64,000 bases of DNA, from NCBI GenBank assembly GCA_026120035.1, contig JALRME010000045.1, positions 62,001-126,000 on the forward strand. Reading direction: 5' to 3'. Both the position numbers and the translations under genes were made by a program. Source of the DNA: Coleophoma eucalyptorum. Taxonomy: Eukaryota; Ascomycota; Leotiomycetes; Helotiales; Dermateaceae. Below the pieces are notes generated by a model. It was given only the letters and a program-made list of their open reading frames with translations, made no database searches and was not told the DNA's origin. Positions within the stretch are counted from its first letter, which is position 1, and each line of letters starts with the position of its first letter. Positions 59,957 to 64,000 of the stretch are shown here, piece after piece.

Positions 59957-61418
59957 TTAGTCACAAGATCCTGCCAACCTCAGCAGAATTCCATCCTTCC
60001 GGCGCGGCTCAAGGTCCCACATGGCAGGACGCTCATCATCTTTGAATATTCTGGCCCATGCAAGTCTTAAGGGAGCTGGCAGTTTCCAGATGAGGTTTTC
60101 GTTGTGCAACCACAGGCGAACTAGATGGCGCACAGCCTTCTCGTCATTCTCAAACGCCTCTCTTCTGTGTAGAATTCCAAGATTGTTCAAAAATCGGATA
60201 TCTCCTTTCTCCATGGAGGGTCTGATCTCATGCTTCACAGCTATGTAGTGCAACGCGTCCAAGGCTTCGGCTTGAGCCTCAGTGAGACCTGGAATCCCCT
60301 CCGAGCGAGGATCGCGAGGATGGCCGGTCAAGAGCCTGCGAGAGACGTTGAGCATTATCTTCCCGTCATGGTAGTACATGAGAGCACGTTTGTAGTAGGC
60401 AGGATCTCGACCGTTGCTAAAGAGTGCCAAATTAGCGAGCGAAGGATTATAACAATGAGGTCTTGCTTACGTGTCAAACGGCCAGTCTGACTTTGCCAGC
60501 ACGTGGATTAAATCGGGACGGGTAGCTGCTAGTTCGTTGTAGACAGTCCAAGTAGACGCTAGGCAGCTGCGTCCACCGCTGGCGGAACAACCTCGAGTCA
60601 GGAGTCCAACAGTATCGCAGACTGTATCCGTGTGGAATGGCTAGGCCATGTGTGTTATTATGGGGTTAATTGACATAGTATAGATACGAACCTTGTCATT
60701 ATGGATTGTGTCATCCCTCTGCCTCTCAATCACATGCACTGAGGAAGGTCAATTTAGATCCAGTGTATCACACCTGGGAGGACTTACGAAGCATGGATCC
60801 TCTTTGATCTTGTTTGCCTCTCTCCTCAGCCACATAGCTGGAGATTCCGAGATAAATCAAAGTCATATCTTCGATAGAAAACTCGTCGGGGACAAGACCT
60901 CGGACAATGACGAATCCTTTGCCATTGTATATCTCTTCGGCCGCCTGCTCCATGATTGGACCCAGCGTTGGAAGAGGAAAGTTGCTTTGGACAACTTCAT
61001 CACCCTCAAGTCCCAGTTCTGATATATCCTCGTCGTCAGCATATGTTTGTGATAAATTCCAATAAAACCTACCTTTGAAATATTTCAATGCCTCCTGTAT
61101 CTCAACCTTGTGATCTTTGGTGAGGCGAATGAGAAACTCGTCTTCATTACCGAAATCACCAGTACTCCACACAAGAGGGCCTTCGACTGCTTTTGGCCAG
61201 CCAGATGGCACTTCAGTCGGAAGGCCACCAGCTTGGAGCCTCGCTTTGGCCCGTGCGAGGTATCGATCCACGTCAAACTCGTACTTGATGTCAGCATATT
61301 TTTCTGGCTCAGAGTTATTGTACCCGGTGAGTGTGTCCTTAAAAGCGTCTAGTCGAAAACGCTCACGAAGGCCTTTGGAGTAGTATGGCACTCGGTCGGT
61401 CTGTAGCATTGTCTCCAT
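59957..61418 (-). CDS. TauD/TfdA-family Fe(II)/2-oxoglutarate dioxygenase
   Basis: Five phase-matched exons: 61418-61073, 61018-60788, 60738-60692, 60640-60471 and 60416-59957, giving 417 residues. The iron site is visible as His211 and Asp213 in PFHTDTVCD and the distal His in LGILHRREAF. The RHLVRLWLHN stretch supplies the 2-oxoglutarate Arg. KGFVIVRGL and the N-terminal YFKELGLEGDEV match fungal TauD-like proteins. Family members release sulfite from taurine and other sulfonates or hydroxylate other substrates. The fungal group is broad, so taurine should not be assumed. No targeting signal visible. It faces the Zn2Cys6 gene tail to tail; beyond its start lies repeat-rich DNA. Confidence 0.88.
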
Positions 61419-61715
61419 GTTTTCGTGTCACGGACTGAGATATCACGAAGGTGGTAGTGTAACTTATTGTAACTTTGTTAGGACCGCAGTATATAGAGGC
61501 CGCAAGGCTTTACCCTGTTTATGCTATGGAGAATCTATGCCAGAAGATTCGATGTATATGTGAGTTTTTCGGCATTTCCATTATCTTCAATGAGGGGTGC
61601 ATGATGACCTTGAACAGAGCCGCTGTGTCACATCTCAACTCAAACTTTGCACAAACCCCACAATCCATCCAGTTTCAGCATGCAGTGACTCCGCATCATT
61701 CGATATCATGCCAAT
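61419..61715. other. Promoter of the TauD-type gene
   Basis: Short intergenic stretch between the dioxygenase start and the 81-bp repeats. A frame from 61,475 to 61,795 runs into the repeat and is probably not coding. Confidence 0.4.
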
Positions 61716-61877
61716 CAGTTATTCACAGAATGAATTTCTCCGCACTTGATAGTCCCCTATCGTACCAATCGATTATTATAGGAAGGCTCTTGTGATCAGT
61801 TATTCATAGGAAGAATTTCTCCACGCTTGATCGTTCCCTATCGTACCAATCGGTTATTATAGGAAGGCTTCTGTGAA
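61716..61877. repeat. Two tandem copies of an 81-bp repeat
   Basis: Copy 1 is 61716-61796 and copy 2 is 61797-61877, both opening with CAGTTATTCA. The shared core is CCTATCGTACCAATC followed by a TTATTATAGGAAGGCT-like part. They differ at several positions. A third, partial copy occurs at about 62,038-62,087 (ATCGTACCAATCAGT then ATAGGAAG), and a weaker trace just before copy 1. Confidence 0.85.
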
Positions 61878-62522
61878 AATAGATCCCCGCTATGTGTTAC
61901 GTGGCATGGATGGATCATAAAGGAGGGGGTTACACGATGGCTTTGAGTAGAGCCTCAACTTACCACACCTCAGTTCAAATGTAGCACACCATCTCGAAAT
62001 TCAACCAGTTGTGGCATGCAGTGAGTCAGAACTATTCTATTATTCCATATCGTACCAATCAGTAATATAGGAAGATTTCTCTGCATAGCCTGTTTTATGT
62101 CACATAGCAGAGGTCGTTGATAAAAAGCAAGGTCTAGCCTGACACCAATGGCAGATGGCTCATCCGATAAAGATTGTTAGACGAAGCTCGAGTACCAACC
62201 ACTACTAGTGTAAGGCTCAAAATCTATGCAGCTGGTCAAATAGACACCTTTTCGAGCAAGACTTTGCCATCACCGTGAGAGGAGCTTTCCGATAACTAGA
62301 TACATTTTCTGCAGGGTGATTACATAAGAGCGACTGCCTAGTCTGCTATTAATATTGCGATATCCTCTGCTAAATAAGGTTAAAGAAATGCTAGTGCTAC
62401 TATAATACTAATCATTTAACCAGTCACGCAACAAAGATAAGTGACACATCAAAATACTTAAGTACACTCTTACCCCCTCTTTTACGACATTGCATTACCT
62501 CTCGTCCATTCTAGACATTACG
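61878..62522. other. AT-rich repeat-flanking DNA
   Basis: Contains the partial repeat copy (62,038-62,087) and no supportable gene. The right part, near 62,460-62,520, could include the left end of the decayed transposon; no terminal inverted repeat was confirmed. Confidence 0.4.
62038..62087. repeat. Partial copy of the 81-bp repeat
   Basis: Shares ATCGTACCAATC and the ATAGGAAG...TTTCTC segments with the tandem copies 160 bases to the left, with small deletions. Confidence 0.6.
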
Positions 62523-63170
62523 ATGCCTCCAAACCGACGATTTCTAGTCCCCTATTCTGACTTTGGGTGCTGACCAACGCCTAAGAAGGCTAAAATCCAA
62601 CTGAGGTCGACCGGCAGATCTACAATGGAACAAGAGGACGAAAGAAGGTTATTCAGTTATAAATATTAGATACTATAAAGAAGAGTATACAAGATAGCGG
62701 ATAGGATAGAAGGACTCTTACCTGGCAAGAGCTCCGCAATTAGGGTCCTAGGCCTAAACTATGACCCTAGGACTATAGAGAATAATATGAAAACAAGAGA
62801 CTACCGCCGCTGTATTGTATATAGGAAGGCCTGGGTTTCTCCAGAAACAGCTAGGAATAGGGTTTCTTTTACAGTGCAAATAGTACTATGTAAGGTTCGC
62901 TAACGAAGTCCACTTTAGCTTTCGCCTAGAAGATAAGGTCAGGGTAATTAGAAAGTTACGAGGGCTACAGAATAAAGATATTAAAAGGTTCCTACTAGCA
63001 ACTCCAAATAGGAAGATGGCCTACAAGGTATATATTAAGATTCAAGGCAGTGGAGAAGCTAATCAAATATCAGGTGATGTTAGAGCAATGCTTAGAGTAA
63101 TGCTAGAGTAACACAGACTAACAATAAGGGCACCCAGGTGTAATAGGAGCACGTAGTGGATTCATATCAA
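62523..63170 (+). pseudogene. Decayed Tc1/mariner-type transposase
   Basis: An ATG at 62523 opens MPPNRRFLVPYSDFG, similar to the N-terminus of fungal Tc1-like transposases, and is stopped at once. Further pieces in shifting frames include KAWVSPETARNRVSF (the AKKRPxLT...A-KRL-type segment) and VRFANEVHFSFRLEDKVRV, which corresponds to the SDEVHF catalytic-Asp region; here the Asp reads Asn. Stops are mostly TAA/TAG/TGA, as expected if C-to-T mutation (RIP) destroyed it, and the region is AT-rich. No intact open frame remains. The ends and terminal repeats were not located, so coordinates are approximate. Confidence 0.6.
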
Positions 63171-64000
63171 AGGTAGGTGAGAAATGAGTGATTAAAGTTG
63201 AGTACGAAGTTCCCACATACTCAGGAATTTCCTGCCTTTATATACTATGTTGAGTCCTAAAAACCCGCAGGAACATGTGATTCCATTTTACAAGAAAGTT
63301 CTCGCATGTGATCAGAAATCAGGTAGCCCTAAAAATATATATATATATATATATATATTATGTGTTGCACGTGACTCTATGGAAGAATGCAGTCTCTCAC
63401 GTGATAATTAGCCTATAAACACTAATCTCAGCCTCCTCTATTTAGATATAGTATAAGATGTTACTAAGGCTCATAAGAATATCTAGAAAAGAATTTAAAT
63501 CGATAGGTAGCTTGATACGCTTTATGTCTTCATTACACTTATCTTTTATAACTTAGCTAGTAACTATACATATAACTTAGTTATCGTTAAGCTTTACTTG
63601 AATCATAATCTGTTAAATCCCACCTTTGAATAAAAAGATCTGTGATGTAAGCAGTATTTGAGGATGTAAACTTCGTAGGTTGTCGAATACTCGATAATTC
63701 ACTGACAAAAAGAGCGTGTGCGATTTCGAGCAGGCTGGCGCCGTCTCTATCGCAGCTTAATAAGGTCACCGCGATCAGGCGCCGCTCGCTTAGCCATCGC
63801 CTCTTGCTGTATTTTCCGACTACCACTCCTCTCTACACATCGTAAACCCCATCATATAGTAAAAGAGTTAAGTCACAATACAATGTTGGATTCTCATTGT
63901 CCAAATGTTATAAGGAAGACGATCAAGGTATAGACAATTTCGTTTAAATTATAAACTGCAACTTCTACCTCAAGAAAGAAAAGAAAAACATTCTGTATAC
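63171..64000. other. AT-rich right edge
   Basis: No gene seen. Includes the (TA)n microsatellite at 63,335-63,359. A short minus-strand frame at 63,587-63,826 shows no family resemblance. Confidence 0.45.
63335..63359. repeat. (TA)n microsatellite
   Basis: Uninterrupted alternating AT of about 25 bases just right of the transposase relic. Confidence 0.85.

Noticed and set aside
63335..63359. (TA)n run as a possible transposon target or terminus
   Set aside because: A plain microsatellite; no inverted repeats flank it that would pair with the left side of the transposase relic.

Overview
The window is nuclear DNA of a filamentous ascomycete (Pezizomycotina). The evidence is genes split by many short introns (about 45-150 nt) with GTRNGT-like donors, fungal families (a LaeA-like methyltransferase, two Zn2Cys6 regulators, a fungal rhodopsin-like membrane protein, an ACS-type MFS carrier) and a decayed Tc1-like transposase. 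A Leotiomycete is possible but is only an impression. For most genes I rebuilt the exons by hand and required every intron phase to close. Exon coordinates are in the entries.

Region 1 (1-11.5 kb): a small GFA/CENP-V zinc protein, a five-exon FAD-linked BBE-type oxidoreductase, a WDR83/MORG1-type WD40 protein (minus), and a 959-residue Zn2Cys6 developmental-type transcription factor (minus). The last gene is flanked by about 2.7 kb of gene-free DNA on its 3' side and about 10 kb (11.5-21.5 kb) on its 5' side, the latter full of short tandem repeats.

Region 2 (21.5-35.3 kb): an eight-exon LaeA-like methyltransferase and a 1747-residue MFS protein with a very long disordered N-terminus, in tandem on the minus strand. 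The MFS gene is divergent from a Nit2/NIT3-type omega-amidase. A METTL25-type methyltransferase and a 78-residue small protein follow. The omega-amidase and METTL25 genes both have a presequence-like N-terminus followed by a second in-frame ATG, suggesting dual mitochondrial/cytosolic products.

Region 3 (35.3-41 kb): about 5.7 kb with no supportable gene.

Region 4 (41-64 kb): accessory DNA, partly AT-rich. It holds a divergent pair (ACS/MFS transporter and FMN-dependent luciferase-like monooxygenase), a rhodopsin-domain membrane protein, an unknown 262-residue protein, a 12-exon membrane-anchored amidase with a GC-AG intron, a kinase-fold protein with an altered HRD motif, a second Zn2Cys6 regulator, a convergent TauD-type dioxygenase, then 81-bp tandem repeats and a transposase relic. 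Together the carrier, flavin monooxygenase, amidase, TauD dioxygenase and regulator look like nutrient-scavenging (sulfonate/amide) functions. That is an inference from family membership and proximity only.
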